NCBI GenBank assembly: GCA_032622095.1
Contig: CP136063.1
Location: 86,653,980 to 86,717,979 of the forward strand
Reading direction: 5' to 3'
Source: Siphonodentalium dalli
Lineage: Eukaryota > Mollusca > Scaphopoda > Gadilida > Siphonodentaliidae
Length of the DNA stretch: 64,000 bases
The position numbers were made by a program, and so were the translations under genes. Shown one piece after another: positions 35,401-47,064 of the stretch. Under the pieces are notes generated by a model. It was not told the DNA's origin, ran no database searches, and saw only the letters and a program-made list of their open reading frames with translations. Position 1 is the first letter of the stretch, and each line of letters begins with the position of its first letter.

Positions 35401-36694
35401 TGCATAGGGCATAGAGAGATGTATCTATGGTCCAAATTCCGAGTTTCTGCTGCTCATACTGTTCGAGATACGGCAACCCTCATTTTTGCACATAAAGGGA
35501 TGTAAATCTGTAAGTAAAGCGCGGACAAAATCTTATATAGCCTATTATGCTATAACTATTTTAAGTACATGTGCATACGAAATTCCAGCTCCCTAGATCT
35601 TGTACTTCCTGAGATATAGGCGTTCCATAATTGCTAAGAATACGAAATAATAATAAATAGAGGTCTGATGTGATTCCATGAAATCAAATATACTTCCATG
35701 GTATCGACAGCCAATGGGTGTACTGTATGTAAAGGTGTGTGTTCCACTCCATGTCAAGTAACTATAGTGCTTCTTGATCTGCTGTTAGACTTGAACTGAC
35801 ATTTCGAATGAAGATATGTTGCATGGTTTTATGTCATATATGTTTCTAACTAGCATGGTAGTACTCGATGGTGTTCCCAACCAACTGAGCAATCCTTGAC
35901 CCCAGCCAAACGTTTAGTTCGATATGAATACAGTTTAGGGACAATTACCACCCTCCCCTGGTCGCCCAAATCCTGTTCAATGGTCACGAAATTTGATTCT
36001 ATCGTAATCTGGGGCAAAATGGTATAAACATATTAAGGGACCATAACTATGGTATTTCGAAATTGTTTTGAAAATTCTTTCAGTTTATGATTCAGTATAT
36101 TTGAGTAGTGTCAATGGTGAAGGAAAGACCACGCAATTTGTTAATTCAAGTGATATGAAACACTCCGGTAGGGTGATCAAATAGAAATTGAGAATAATCT
36201 TGCTCAAAAGAGTTATTTGTTATGAATATCAATCCAAATTGACGATACACATCGTCATTCTTATATATTAATTAAATGCAATGACTCTCGGTGGCGAAAT
36301 CATTTGTGTTAATTTATCGTCCCGAATCGAGATGTAAATATTTACAATTGGGCTTATTTCAGACGATGTTTTCTATGGAGTGGTATGGTAGATTTCTTAG
36401 AAATTTTCGGCGATGTTAGTAGAATGCTACATTCCCCATGTTGGCATAGTACCTGAGTACAAACTTATCAATTTCACGCACCCGAACAAGTCCATAATAT
36501 GTCTTTAATAATATATGTATTTCAGTACATCATCGAATGGTCGGCGTGTATCTGAACATTTCCAGAAAACTAGGACTCTTTCTTTACTTGTGTTATTTAT
36601 GTTATGCTCATTCCCACGAAAATTCCTCCAGATAACTAACATACCATTCCAATGTACTCTTTTATAACTGAGTGACGAATCCATTTAGTATAGA
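35401..36694. other. Intergenic stretch, no gene seen
   Basis: AT-rich. No conserved frame, hairpin or repeat family recognised. Confidence 0.4.
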
Positions 36695-36695
36695 A

Positions 36696-36960
36696 AGGGC
36701 TAAATCACAGAAAGGCTCGTGTGTGTGTACCACGAAAACGGACATTACTCAAGGAACACAAAGGGTTAAATCACAGAAAGGCTCGTGTGTGTACCACGAA
36801 AACGGACATTACTCAAGGAATTAAGAAAGGGTTAAATCACAGAAAGGCTCGTGTGTGTACCACGAAAACGGACATTACTCAAGGAATTAAGACAGGGCTT
36901 AATCACAGAAAGGCTCTTGTGTGTACCACGAAAACGGACATTATTCAAGGAATACAAATT
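36696..36960. repeat. Four-unit minisatellite of about 65 bp
   Basis: Four tandem units (TTAAATCACAGAAAGGCTCG, TGTGTACCACGAAAACGGAC, ATTACTCAAGGAA) with few differences. The array begins eight bases past the stop codon of the minus-strand secreted-protein gene, so it would lie in or next to its 3' untranslated region. The plus-strand open frames across it are repeat artefacts. Confidence 0.9.
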
Positions 36961-36967
36961 TAATTGT

Positions 36968-37068
36968 TTACAACTGATTCCCTTCTCTTCTGCTGGCGAG
37001 TTCCTCCGGAGTAAGTTTTATGTCAAGTTCAATTATGTCGTCGGGTTGACCATCCACGTGCATCAATC
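36968..37068 (-). CDS. Small secreted protein, exon 2 (astacin-propeptide-like)
   Basis: After a TTTTTTCAG acceptor the frame, in phase with exon 1, reads LMHVDGQPDDIIELDIKL, then TPEELASRREGNQL and TAA at 36968-36970. An ATTAAA polyadenylation hexamer follows at 36964-36959. The stretch (E-x-D-I-x-L-T-P-E-E-L) resembles the propeptide motif (F/E)-x-G-D-I-x-L-T-x-E-Q of M12A astacin proteases, in which the aspartate caps the active-site zinc. No catalytic domain with HExxH follows in this window. It may be a stand-alone 71-residue peptide, a truncated duplicate, or the 5' part of a gene spliced at the weak GTAAAC within the stop. Confidence 0.5.
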
Positions 37069-37139
37069 CTGAAAAAAGAACAGTGTTATTTATATATTTC
37101 TGACGTAACATGAACAAAGTTTCTTCAACATAGCCACCA

Positions 37140-37700
37140 GAGACCTCTAGCGTTAATTACGGTTTTAGTTATTATTTTTACATTTAGTTATTTAGTTTTA
37201 CATTTAGTTATTATTTTTACATTTAGTTATTAGTTTTACAATTTGGATCATTACCGGAAATATTTGTTGATTTCGCTGTTAGATATTGATTCGAATACGA
37301 AACCTATTGAATTTAAATAGAACGTCATTAATTGTGCATTGGTGATAACTGATATCTATTAAATATAAGAATGACAATAAGGTCTATTAGTTTGATAACG
37401 ATAATCATTGATCGTGGAAATCGTCTATTGGTTTGAAATATGTCTATTGATTAAGAAAATATGACTATTGAAATGGAATGTACGTTTATTGAATATGCGA
37501 TAGCTGTACAAATTGTTTGCTATTAGATATTAGTTGAACAATGAATACTATTAAATTAAAATAGAACATTAATTCTGCATCGGTAAACATTGATTATGAA
37601 TCTATATCTATTAAAACGGAATTGACTCTTATTGAATCCAAGAACGACCATTGGTTTGAAAATGGAGACTATTGGTTTGAAATAGATTGCTATTAAAACG
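37140..37700. repeat. Degenerate AT-rich short repeats
   Basis: 37160-37245 repeats TTTTACATTTAGTTATTA about four times. 37280-37700 repeats degenerate words such as TCTATTGGTTTGAAA and ATAGAAC. It looks like an aged minisatellite. Confidence 0.65.
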
Positions 37701-37860
37701 GGATAGACTTATACTGAATGTGCGATGCATGTAATTGTTTTCACAAACCACCATTAACTTTTATTTCATGTAATTCCCGACCGAATAGCCACCCATACAA
37801 AACGCCAAAGATTATATATACAACACTATCAAATAGGTGTTCCCGAGTTAGATGACGATT

Positions 37861-38321
37861 TGTGACCCGCCATATCAAATGCAGTCGTAAGTCGGGATTT
37901 TTTTTACCCTGTGCCAATGCATTCTCTTATATATGCGAGTCGACCATAGGTCGCCTCGCATATATAAGAGAATGCATTGGCCTAACAATTTTTTACAATA
38001 TTAATAATTTTTTCTTGTATACTTTAACAATTTTATAATTTCACCCATACAGAGCCCCAGACAAACATGAGCAGACGACACTCTTCTATATGCTTCTATA
38101 TATGTGTGGGGCTCCCTGCAGGGTAACGGATGTTTTTTTATTTTATGTCCTAAAAATTGTAAGAAACATTTATTTAAAAAAAATGATAAAACATTGTTAG
38201 GCCAATGCATTCTCGTATATATGCGAGGCGACCTATGGTCGACTCGCATATATAAGAGAATGCATTGGCACAGGGTACAAAAAATCCCGACTTACGACTG
38301 GATTTGATATGGCGGGTCACA
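37861..38321. mobile_element. Nested foldback element with quadruplicated palindromic module
   Basis: Outer arms: TGTGACCCGCCATATCAAAT at 37861 and its complement ending at 38321, followed by AGTCGTAAGTCGGGATTTTTT and CCCTGTG. Each arm contains its own near-perfect palindrome of about 68 bp (37913-37980 and 38202-38270) built from CCAATGCATTCTC, TATATATGCGAG and TCGACC, so a 33-bp module occurs four times in alternating orientation. The roughly 215-bp core is AT-rich with no transposase. Confidence 0.85.
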
Positions 38322-38489
38322 TTTGGTATTCAATCTAACACGTACCACGCGATGTCAAGATCATACTTCAAAACGAGTATCCCGTTTTAGTCGGAAGGTG
38401 GATAACCGGATCCAACTAGCCACTGTTAAATATACTTCCTTTTGGAATGATGGTATTGACTATCGGATGAATTAATCCTGCATACCCAG

Positions 38490-38800
38490 GGGGGGGGAAC
38501 AAATTTTTTTCCGGGCACGTATGCCGGGGTGGGTGGGTGGTCGATGGGACCAACAAAAAAAATTCCGCAACTCAGAATGCAAGTTTTTGTTACTGTTTTG
38601 GCAATGAGTTTGGCTTAAAACACCTTAGAATAAGAGAAATTATGTAATTCTAACTGCTAAACTGACTGCAGGCAGTTGTATTTTGTTGCAAATTTTGAAA
38701 TCCAAGATGGCCGCTGACAGCCATGTTTTTTTTTGGCCGAATGACCCCAAAATGACTCGTTCCCATATATACATGACCACTAAAAAAAATCACCCCAATC
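38490..38800. repeat. Dispersed G-rich/GGGTGGGTGGGTGG repeat copy
   Basis: CCGGGCACGTATGCC, GGGTGGGTGGGTGGTCGAT, GGACCAACAAA, GAAATCCAAGATGGC and CCGAATGACCCCAAAATGAC recur in the same order at 58610-58810. A diverged dispersed element. Confidence 0.75.
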
Positions 38801-39193
38801 ACGTCGCGTCAGAATAAGGAGGTGACCATAATTATTCCGCGCTCCGCGTGTATAATGTGCTGCTGTTTCTGAATTACAGTGGGCGCATGGGCGTTTTATT
38901 TATAGAATGGGAATTTTTGGACGGATTAAAAGTCGAACTGCGACCCGGAGGCCGAGTCCGGTAAAAGGTGTAGTTAGGAATTTCAATTCAATTTCAATTG
39001 TTATTCGGATGCCAAGAAGTGCAAGGCGATTAATTCTATCATCAGTTGGTCATTCGTGAAACCAATATAATATTTTATATTCTATAATTACAATCATGGG
39101 TATATAATATATTATCTTGAACGCGTTAACATTTCTGACTATGGTGTTCTTGTATATATATGGCGTATAGCCACAAACAGTGTATTAATTCAC
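38801..39193. other. Intronic stretch near exon 1 of the secreted-protein gene
   Basis: AT-rich intron sequence. GCGCATGGGCGTTTTATTTAT near 38883 recurs inverted at about 39680-39705, making a loose inverted repeat around exon 1. Confidence 0.45.
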
Positions 39194-39308
39194 CTGTGGC
39201 CGACTCCATCGCCTCCTGTAGTCGTTCGTCTATCGTCTTTTCTCTCCCATTGACAAAGTGCAAACCACAAATCACAAACAGCATAATCGCCGCCTGTAAC
39301 ATAACCAT
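39194..39308 (-). CDS. Small secreted protein, exon 1 (signal peptide)
   Basis: Codes for residues 1-38 and the first base of residue 39, ending at donor CAG|GTGAAT in phase 1. MVMLQAAIMLFVICGLHFVN is a typical signal peptide: a short n-region, a hydrophobic core, and likely cleavage after VNG at about residue 21. An acidic/basic helix follows (REKTIDERLQEAMESAT). The start was chosen at the methionine before the hydrophobic core; the open frame extends upstream through a TATA-like sequence, which argues against an earlier start. Joined to exon 2 the product is 71 residues. Astacin-type zymogens begin in this way, but so do many small secreted peptides. Confidence 0.55.
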
Positions 39309-39337
39309 TCTCTTTTCATTCTGAGTAGACCATGTCG

Positions 39338-39345
39338 TATATATA
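39338..39345 (-). promoter_or_regulatory. TATA-like box upstream of the secreted-protein gene
   Basis: TATATATA on the minus strand 30-37 bases before the ATG. If real, the leader would be under ten bases, unusually short, so either transcription starts further upstream or the box is incidental. Confidence 0.25.
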
Positions 39346-39879
39346 GTCCGGTTTGCAGTTGTGGTAATCCATTGCAAGATGCACACCACTTCTTCTTGGT
39401 GTGTCCGTTATACCAATATGAACGAATGAAATTCATAGAAAAGCTACACCATGTAACGCTTCGTTACAACATATGCGTTAACGAATTTATTCACGGAATA
39501 CAGTATATGTCATTTCTGAACGTTTTTGCATCTCAGTAATGCAAATATCTTGATAATCTAGCAGGGATGTAGCTAAGTTCAAATAACTTGTGCGCCAATC
39601 CACTTTTTATATTAATATATTATTCACATTGAACGTATTTCAAAAACCCAAATACGCCCATATCGTGAAACCATATCAATAAATAAAACGCCCATGCGCC
39701 CACTGTAATTCAGAAACAGCAGCACATTGATCAACAAGAAAACCATAGTCAGAAATGGTAACGCCACCAAGATTATGGTATTACATATAAATAGAAATTA
39801 TAAAAAATACATAAAATATTTTGATAACAATTGCGTTTAAACAAGTAATCCTTCAAATTATTACTAACAAAGTAAACGA

Positions 39880-40450
39880 CTGTGGGGTCACTCAACAGAT
39901 TATAAAGACTTGGACATAGTATACTGTAAATACTAAAATTTAAATGAAATAATTAAAAGATCAAATTTAGCAAGTAGTAAAAGTTAATTTTCTCTTTTTT
40001 GTTTTGGTTAAATAAAGCAATAATTTAAATGTAACATTTGGTTTTAAAAAAATGATTGACCGTGGCTCTTCCAATAATTGCGCGACTGACCTGGTCAATT
40101 GTTCTTAAGAAGTTGTTTTGAGAATTACTATGGAGGGAAATAGTTGTGGCTGTGGCTTCGCAAGTAATTACCTTGGTGACGTGATGTTAACAAATCTGAA
40201 CTCCAGTTAACCAAGGACGCTTCATACCAAATATAAGGTGAATTATTAATTCTTTAGAAGTTGTTTTAAGATTTACTATGGAGGGAAAGAATTGTGGTGC
40301 TGGCTTCGCAACTATTTGACCTCATTGTAACAAATATAAATATTAGTCACTCAGGCAATAGATGTATCTATTCTGTATATTAACTTATTGGGTCTTACGT
40401 GTCTTGAGATGTCTAAATAGTTTTCGATGGACAGATCGCGCAAGGGACCC
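39880..40450. repeat. Dispersed repeat of the GACTGTGGGGTC / TATGGAGGGAAAG family, copy 1
   Basis: Begins GACTGTGGGGTCACTCA. It contains two diverged internal repeats with AGAAGTTGTTTT(G/A)AGA, TTACTATGGAGGGAAA, GGCTTCGCAA and TAACAAAT(C/A)T. The same order and words recur at 55030-57726. It resembles an unclassified bivalve-type dispersed repeat. The minus-strand open frames 40351-40689 are incidental. Confidence 0.7.
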
Positions 40451-40748
40451 ACGCCAATCTTCTCTGTTGGGATGCCAATTGTTGGCTCATTAAATAGGCA
40501 CATATGCTTAAGATACAGTCGCACGCTCCCGTAAGTCGGGTTTTGATTCCAGTTAATGAAAATATCAGTGAAATAATCGGTTTCCCCCAATAAACATCCA
40601 TATATTGAATATACATGTTTTGGAGCAGAATTAGGCAGTCCATATTGGACGCCATCATGGAATTTATTTTGTTTTGTTTTAATTTTCACACATAATTATT
40701 AGTTATATGGATGGAGTTCTCATTAAACCTCACATCCTTGTATTGGTT

Positions 40749-41226
40749 ACAGTAATACCCAAAGTAATTGACCACTTAACCACATCAGAATTATTGGTAA
40801 TTTTTCAGGATTTGAAATCCTGAAAATTTACCAATAATTTTTCTGTGGTCAAGTGGTCAATTACTTTGGACATTACTGTATGAGGATTGAGTTATCATTA
40901 AACCTCAAATCCTTATATTGGTTACAGTAATGCCCAAAGTAATTGACCACTTAACCACAGCAGAATTATGTATTTTTTCAGCATTTACAATCCTCAAATT
41001 ACCCATTATTCTGCTGTGGTTAAGTGGTCAATTGCTTTGAACATTACTGTATGATGATTGAGTTATCATTAAACCTCAAATCCTTATATTGGTTACAGTA
41101 ATGCCCAAAGTAATTGACCCTTTAACCACAGCATAATTATGGGTAATTTTTCAGGATTTAGAATCATGAAAAAATACACACAATTTTGCTGTGGTTAAGT
41201 GATGAATTACTTTGGACATTACTGTA
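40749..41226. mobile_element. Mariner-type MITE in three tandem copies
   Basis: Three copies (40749-40880, 40924-41051, 41095-41226) start ACAGTAAT(A/G)CCCAAAG and end in the complement, CATTACTGT. Each is a palindrome of about 130 bp. They are separated by a near-identical 43-bp spacer (GAGTTATCATTAAACCTC...), giving a repeat period of 171-175 bp. A solitary relative lies at 31713-31877. Confidence 0.92.
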
Positions 41227-41499
41227 TGTAGATGGAGTTAAACCTCACATCAGTGTGTTGGGGATTTGGACCTTGACTTGGGACCTTTGGTTTTTAACGC
41301 AACAAATGCGCGTACACCTTATACACAAATTTTTTATGTAACCAGAGTTTTTCTTGGATAAGATGAGTTTGAAGCCTGCTTACATTTCAAAATGTTGTCA
41401 GTTTTGTATTGTCTGCAGCGGATCTCGACGCGTTGAAGCAAAAGTTACAAAAGATAAAATGTGTATGTGACGAGACTATAATACAAATGAAAAAATAAA

Positions 41500-42235
41500 T
41501 TGAGGGAGGGGTGGGCGATACAGGGAACTAAGGGTTGAACCGATATAAATTTGTAGAGCAATAACGACCAATGTTGACATATTATGCATATCAACTCTAC
41601 TGTTGCAACAAGGCTATAAAATAAGGGGGTGTCAGAATCTTAGTCATCTCTATATAGTGCCATAATAGTCATTTATGGAGTTCTATAAGATGTTGGGTTG
41701 GTTATATGGACTCGGAGAAAAAAGGGGTTTGTACCGATGAAGTTGATGAACTGACATAAATTAGTGGATCGATGTTGCCATGTAATGCATCGTGATCGAC
41801 TGTACTAAAGCAGCAATTATATAAAATTGGGGGGGGGGGTCTGAAATTATCTCTATAGTTGGCACCAGGATTATATAGAAAGGAATAGTAATTGATATAC
41901 ATATACGGCATACTATAGTAATACCATAGACATATAAGTACAAGTATCACGAGATAAAATATTACGTAACATGACTATATACCGATGAAAGAAATAAATA
42001 AATTGGACCGGGATTAGAGGTTGGGTTGGTTATATGTGGATAATTGGATATGGAATTCATACCGATGAAACGATACAAATTAGTGGAGCGATAAAGACAC
42101 TTAGTCAGGCTACGCGGGGGAAATAGGGGTTGATACGATAGACCGAAATAAATTTGTCGAGTGATAATGACCAATGTTGACGTATAAAGTAACGCGACTG
42201 TACTGTCACACAATTATCAGGTAGAACCGGTCAAA
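41500..42235. repeat. Degenerate tandem repeat of about 200 bp
   Basis: Diverged units share GGTTGGGTTGGTTATATG, ACCGATGAA, ATAAATT(A/T)GT(G/C)GAGCGAT and CCAATGTTGAC. At least four partial units; no coding capacity. A run of ten G lies near 41829. Confidence 0.6.
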
Positions 42236-43445
42236 TATGACAGGGTACAGCACGTAATTATTTCCTAGATCGAAGAAATGATTTTTTTTTTTCGATGATA
42301 AAATTTAACACTCGATTTCCCATTAAAATCGATTTATGTCTATAAAACTGTCATTTTTCAAAATTTTGAGCTGAAACTTGGTGTGTATGTGTATAATACT
42401 ACTATATTCTTAGTGTGGTCGTGGTACGCAAAAAAAGGGGTCAACCCAGAAGAAATTGGTATAGAAGCGATCTCGGTGTCATTCAACGCGGGAGAATCTC
42501 TGCTACAACATATCCAAAATCCGCTAAAATCCGGTTTGGGCAAAATCCAGGATCCAAGATGGCGTCCAACATGGCCGCCTTTAGTCAAAAGAGATTCTGA
42601 CTGAGATTAATTCGACATAATGAGAACAAATGTTGCCATATTAATACAAATGTATACATTTTTGCGAAGGTAAAGTATTATGCCACATATCTATAGAAAA
42701 AATGGAACCCCTCGCCCCAGATGGCTGCCAAAATGGTGGCCTAAACTCGAAAATTTGAAATTTTTGCCTAATATCTTAAAGATCAATTCCTGTTGTTTGA
42801 TAATGGTTCAGACTGGCGAAATTGATTAGTCATATTCATGTTAATTCATCATCGGAGCAATGAAAGATACCATAAATAGGGTCCCAGACTCATATACACC
42901 CTCAAAAATTTGATTTTACAGAACGCGGTATAAAATTCCACAAAAATCGCCATTGGGATTCCAGTCGTATATCAACAAGAAATGGACAGAACTGTACAAT
43001 GTAATTTGGGCATACCATTATCTATAATTACTCCAATTCAATGAAACCCAAATTGGCGCTTTGTCTTAAAATGGCTGCCAAAATGGCGGTCAAAATATGG
43101 AAAATGGCAGATATTTAGAATGGTCGTTAGACCCAGAAGAAATTGGTAAAGAAACGGTTTTGTTGTCATTCGACGCGGGAGAATCTCGTGTATAACATAT
43201 CCAAAATCCGCTAAAATCCGCTTTGGGGAAAATACAGAATTCAAGATGGCGTCCAACATGGTCGCCAATAATAATGAAAATGGCAAATATGTAGTTATTC
43301 ACGAAAACCCATTCGACAAAACGCCAATTCGGCACCAATACACATCATTGATTGAAATCAATGTTTTTTGTGGGTATGAGTAGCCAATCACGATTCAAAA
43401 TGCTAAGATGGCTACCAAAATGGCCACCGAAAATTGTCCAAATTT
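42236..43445. repeat. Large inverted repeat, left arm
   Basis: Matches 45860-46790 in reverse complement, in order: AGAAGAAATTGGTATAGAAGCG, GCGGGAGAATCTC, CATATCCAAAATCCGCTAAAA, AAGATGGCGTCCAACATGG, TCAACAAGAAATGGACAGAA and AATTGGCGCTTTGTCTTAAAATGG. Within this arm the first block is repeated at 43130-43260, so the arm is partly tandem. The leading block (CAGCACGTAATTAT, 42240-42310) occurs in direct, not inverted, orientation at the far end (46735-46800). Confidence 0.88.
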
Positions 43446-45859
43446 AAGTTCTGCTCAGAGGAAAGCCGAAACAACACTTCGGTTGTGAGCTAACGATGAC
43501 AGACCTATTAAACATGTTGCCAATAATCTACTACCACAATCAGATCAGCCCGAAATGTTCCAACTAAGCAGTATCTACTGCAGGATCCAAAACGATGTCC
43601 ACTTATTACGAGGGACTATCTGGAAATTAATTAAAAAGAAATTAAATTGCTACGAATCTGGATTATTTGAAAACACAGTGTCAACATTTCTACTTATAAC
43701 GACTATTCGGAACATCAAATATATGGGCATCGGTGGTAGTCCGGAAGCATCAGGCTATAATAGGTTTTCCAGTGCTGGCGAAAGTGAAAAGGACAGGAGG
43801 GAAAAGCGAATAATCTGGGGTTTACTTAATTGGTGGGCAAGTTGGTTATCGGAGCTGGGGAGTTTCAAAGTAAAATTATTTTCTTCAATATCAAGAGGAA
43901 AAATGAAAATTCGCACGTACATTGTATACCCTTCACACTTTATGTGACAATTCCGTGTCATGCGATTGTGGGTATATACATGTGGATAGAAACATTCTAG
44001 TACATATATAGACGCACCTATATCTTCTACACATTTAGTGAATTTCATCAATGATATGTAGACACAATGTGCGTCACGGCTGGATCTGACCCGTATGCGT
44101 AAAGGTATCAACCATTTAGCTTGATTAACTGACATTTCAAGGTTGTCATTGGATAGAAATGCCACATGAACATGGTGATTAACAACATGTTTGTCTAAGA
44201 AATGTGAACAATGAACATGTTATTTTCCGGATGTTAGACAATCAAACTGCCACATAAGGCGTTCATCCATGCTCATCAGAGCACGAAATATGTGCAAATT
44301 AATGACACGAAAACTATTTCATGCGGACGACGTACTCTAGACCTACATCCAACGTCATTTCCTAATAACTTTTATTGTTTGTACGGACGGTTTCGAGGTT
44401 TGAAAATCCCGCTTGTCCAAGAAAACCTCCACATACTTACGGAGTCGATGTGTAAACAATGTATGTGGATAGTTTCTTCATACATATATGTATTTGGCAC
44501 ACGTATTTTCTAGAACATAAGAGATCACCATTTACCGGAGAGTTGATATCTGGGAAGAGATCAGAGTAAAACTACTTTTCTTACATGTCGAATGGGGAAT
44601 CCATGGGCTACATTTAGTTCCAGCTTGAAACTTGAAAATGATGGCCGAGCCCGAATAGTTAATATTTCGTCGCATCAGTGCTATAATGTAACCCACATTT
44701 TCAACTTTCCGAGAAAATGAAGGTTGAAGTTTTTAGACAACATTTCTCCTAATGTTGACAAAGCATGACGTATTGTTGTATTTATCCCAATGAAAACTGA
44801 CATTAGCTGTTCATTGAACCACATATTGTTTTCTGTTTATTCCCTCGTTTTCTTTTAAAAAGCAATAGCTTGTTTGGAGATATGACATGCCAGCGACGAT
44901 TCGTTTCCGTGCTATAATGAAGTTGTGCTAATAAATGCAGATTAAGCTAAATATGGTGGCAATCGCATGTGTCTATGAACTAAAAAGTGCCTATTCTACA
45001 CTATGAAAATTCACCCATGTGCATCATCATACAGAAATGTGTGGAACAATCACAAAATTTAAATCACCAAATGATCACGTGACTAACATGGAGATACTGC
45101 CATATAGCACACATTTTAGAATTCAGAAACACAAAACAGAAGTCACGTGGACAACCTGAAGCGTCCGATTGGCTGCTGTTGGACGTACGACCTCATAGCA
45201 CGAATAATTGTAAAGATCGCTGGAGATACGACATTTGCTTCACTGGTTTGTGCGAATATTTGTCATCCAATGCAAGGACAGTTTGGCCCATCGGATTGGA
45301 TTTTTTCTCACGATTCGAGTGGTATCAAATACTCATTTCCCGCCAAAATGGATATACGACATTATAGCACTGATGAGTCGAGATTTTGTCAACCCGCGGG
45401 AAGCCACCAAAAGATTGAAAATAAATAGTTTTGATGTATATGAGCCACATACATGTATATGAGCCAACTATCAACTGCATCCACCACTCACAACTTCCAT
45501 TATGTGATAAGCTGGGCAGAGTCTACCATTTTCGTTTTGGAACCATATTAGATAAAATTTATTGTTTCTTTTGGTCTATTTGAGATGGAATGTTCACAAA
45601 TAAAAGAAACGATCAATTATTTTGTAGACAAGATCTGCTCATCCCTAAATATCAAATGTGACCAGAACCCCAAAGTCGATTTTGGTTAAATTTCATACCA
45701 CATTCGTTATAACTTATTAGTGAAGGACCAGAGTAAACTATGATCTAATCTATTAGAAATGTCATTGCAGTAATGATCAGTTGACACGATCATTGAAAGA
45801 ATATACCCATTGTTTCCCAGTTCAGAGAGCAACAAATGATAAACAGAAGTGATAGAAAA
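43446..45859. other. Spacer between the large inverted-repeat arms
   Basis: AT-rich. The two longest open frames, 43555-43947 (+, 130 codons) and 43755-44165 (-, 136 codons), overlap on opposite strands and show no domain, signal or splice support. No gene is called. Confidence 0.4.
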
Positions 45860-46790
45860 TAGTATTTTTCACATCGGGTGGCCATTTTGGCAGCCATTTT
45901 TGGTACTGATTTTTAAGTTTTTACATAGAGTTAGCATAATGGCATCATAAAGAGGTATACATTCGTATTTATTTAGTCAATTTTATTCATCAACCACTAC
46001 TTATAATGGATTGAATGACACTGTGATCAATATCCGCCATTTTCCATATTTTGACCGCCATTTTGGCAGCCATTTTGAGACAAAGCGCCAATTTGGGTTT
46101 CATTGAATTGGAGTATTTATAGATATTGGTATGCCCAACTTACATTGTACAGTTCTGTCCATTTCTTGTTGATATATGACTGTAATCACAATGGAGAGTT
46201 TTGTGGAATTTTATACCGCGTTCTGTAAAATCGAATTTTTTAGGGTGTAGATGAGTCTGGGACCCCATTTATGGTATCTTTCATTGCTCCAATGATGAAT
46301 TAACATGAATATGACTAATCAATGTCGCCAGTCTGAATCATTATCAAACAACAGGAATTGATCTTTAAGATATTAGGCAAAAACTTCAAATGTTCGAGTT
46401 TAGGCCGCCATTTTGGCGGCCATCTGGGACGATGGGTTCCATTTTTGCCATAAACAGGTGGCACAACATTTTACCTTTGCAAAAATGTATACATTTGTAT
46501 ACATATGACAACATTTGTTCTCACTGTTATCCAATTAATCTCAGTCAGAGTATCTTTTGACTAACGGCAGCCATGTTGGACGCCATCTTGGATCCTGAAT
46601 TTTGCCCAAAGCGGATTTTAGCGGATTTTGGATATGTTATACACGAGATTCTCCCGCGTCGAATGACACCAAAACCGCTTCTATACCAATTTCTTCCGTG
46701 TCGAACCCTCTGACGACCTCACTAAAAATGACAGAGTTCAGCGCGTAATTATGTTTTAGATGGAAGAAATTTAATTTGTTTTCGATAACA
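45860..46790. repeat. Large inverted repeat, right arm
   Basis: Reverse-complement partner of 42236-43445 at moderate divergence: TTGACCGCCATTTTGGCAGCC, AGACAAAGCGCCAATTTGGG, TTCTTGTTGATATATGACTG, GCCCAAAGCGGATTTTAGCG, GAGATTCTCCCGCG and CTATACCAATTTCTTC. No transposase frame in either arm. Confidence 0.88.
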
Positions 46791-47064
46791 AATTTACAGC
46801 GTGTACGGCCTACGGGTCATTGAGTATGCTCAATTTTTGTAAACAAACTTTTGTCAATAGCCGTTTTGGTCAAACTAAACCTTCTTCGACCGGGACAGCA
46901 GATCCGAATAGTAGCTAAGATGTATTTAGATAGAATTATCAAAAGAATATGACCGATCAGGGTACATTTTAACAGAATAGAGTGGAGAAATCTTGGTGAT
47001 AATTCCAGAAAATAAAGATGTAGGAGAATCACAATTAAACTTCCCACAATGCACTTCACTAAAT

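Larger units (their letters stand above)
37069..39193 (-). other. Intron of the small secreted-protein gene
   Basis: Phase-1 GT-AG intron of 2125 bases (donor GTGAAT, acceptor TTTTTTCAG). It holds a degenerate CTATTG repeat, a nested foldback and a G-rich repeat copy, each listed. Confidence 0.5.

Noticed and set aside
36721-37072. Plus-strand repeat protein over the 65-bp minisatellite
   Set aside because: The unit length is not a multiple of three in most copies, and the minus strand carries the better-supported exon at 36968-37068.
43555-44165. Overlapping 130- and 136-codon frames on opposite strands
   Set aside because: Neither shows a signal peptide, membrane segment, motif or splice signals; mutual overlap suggests chance.
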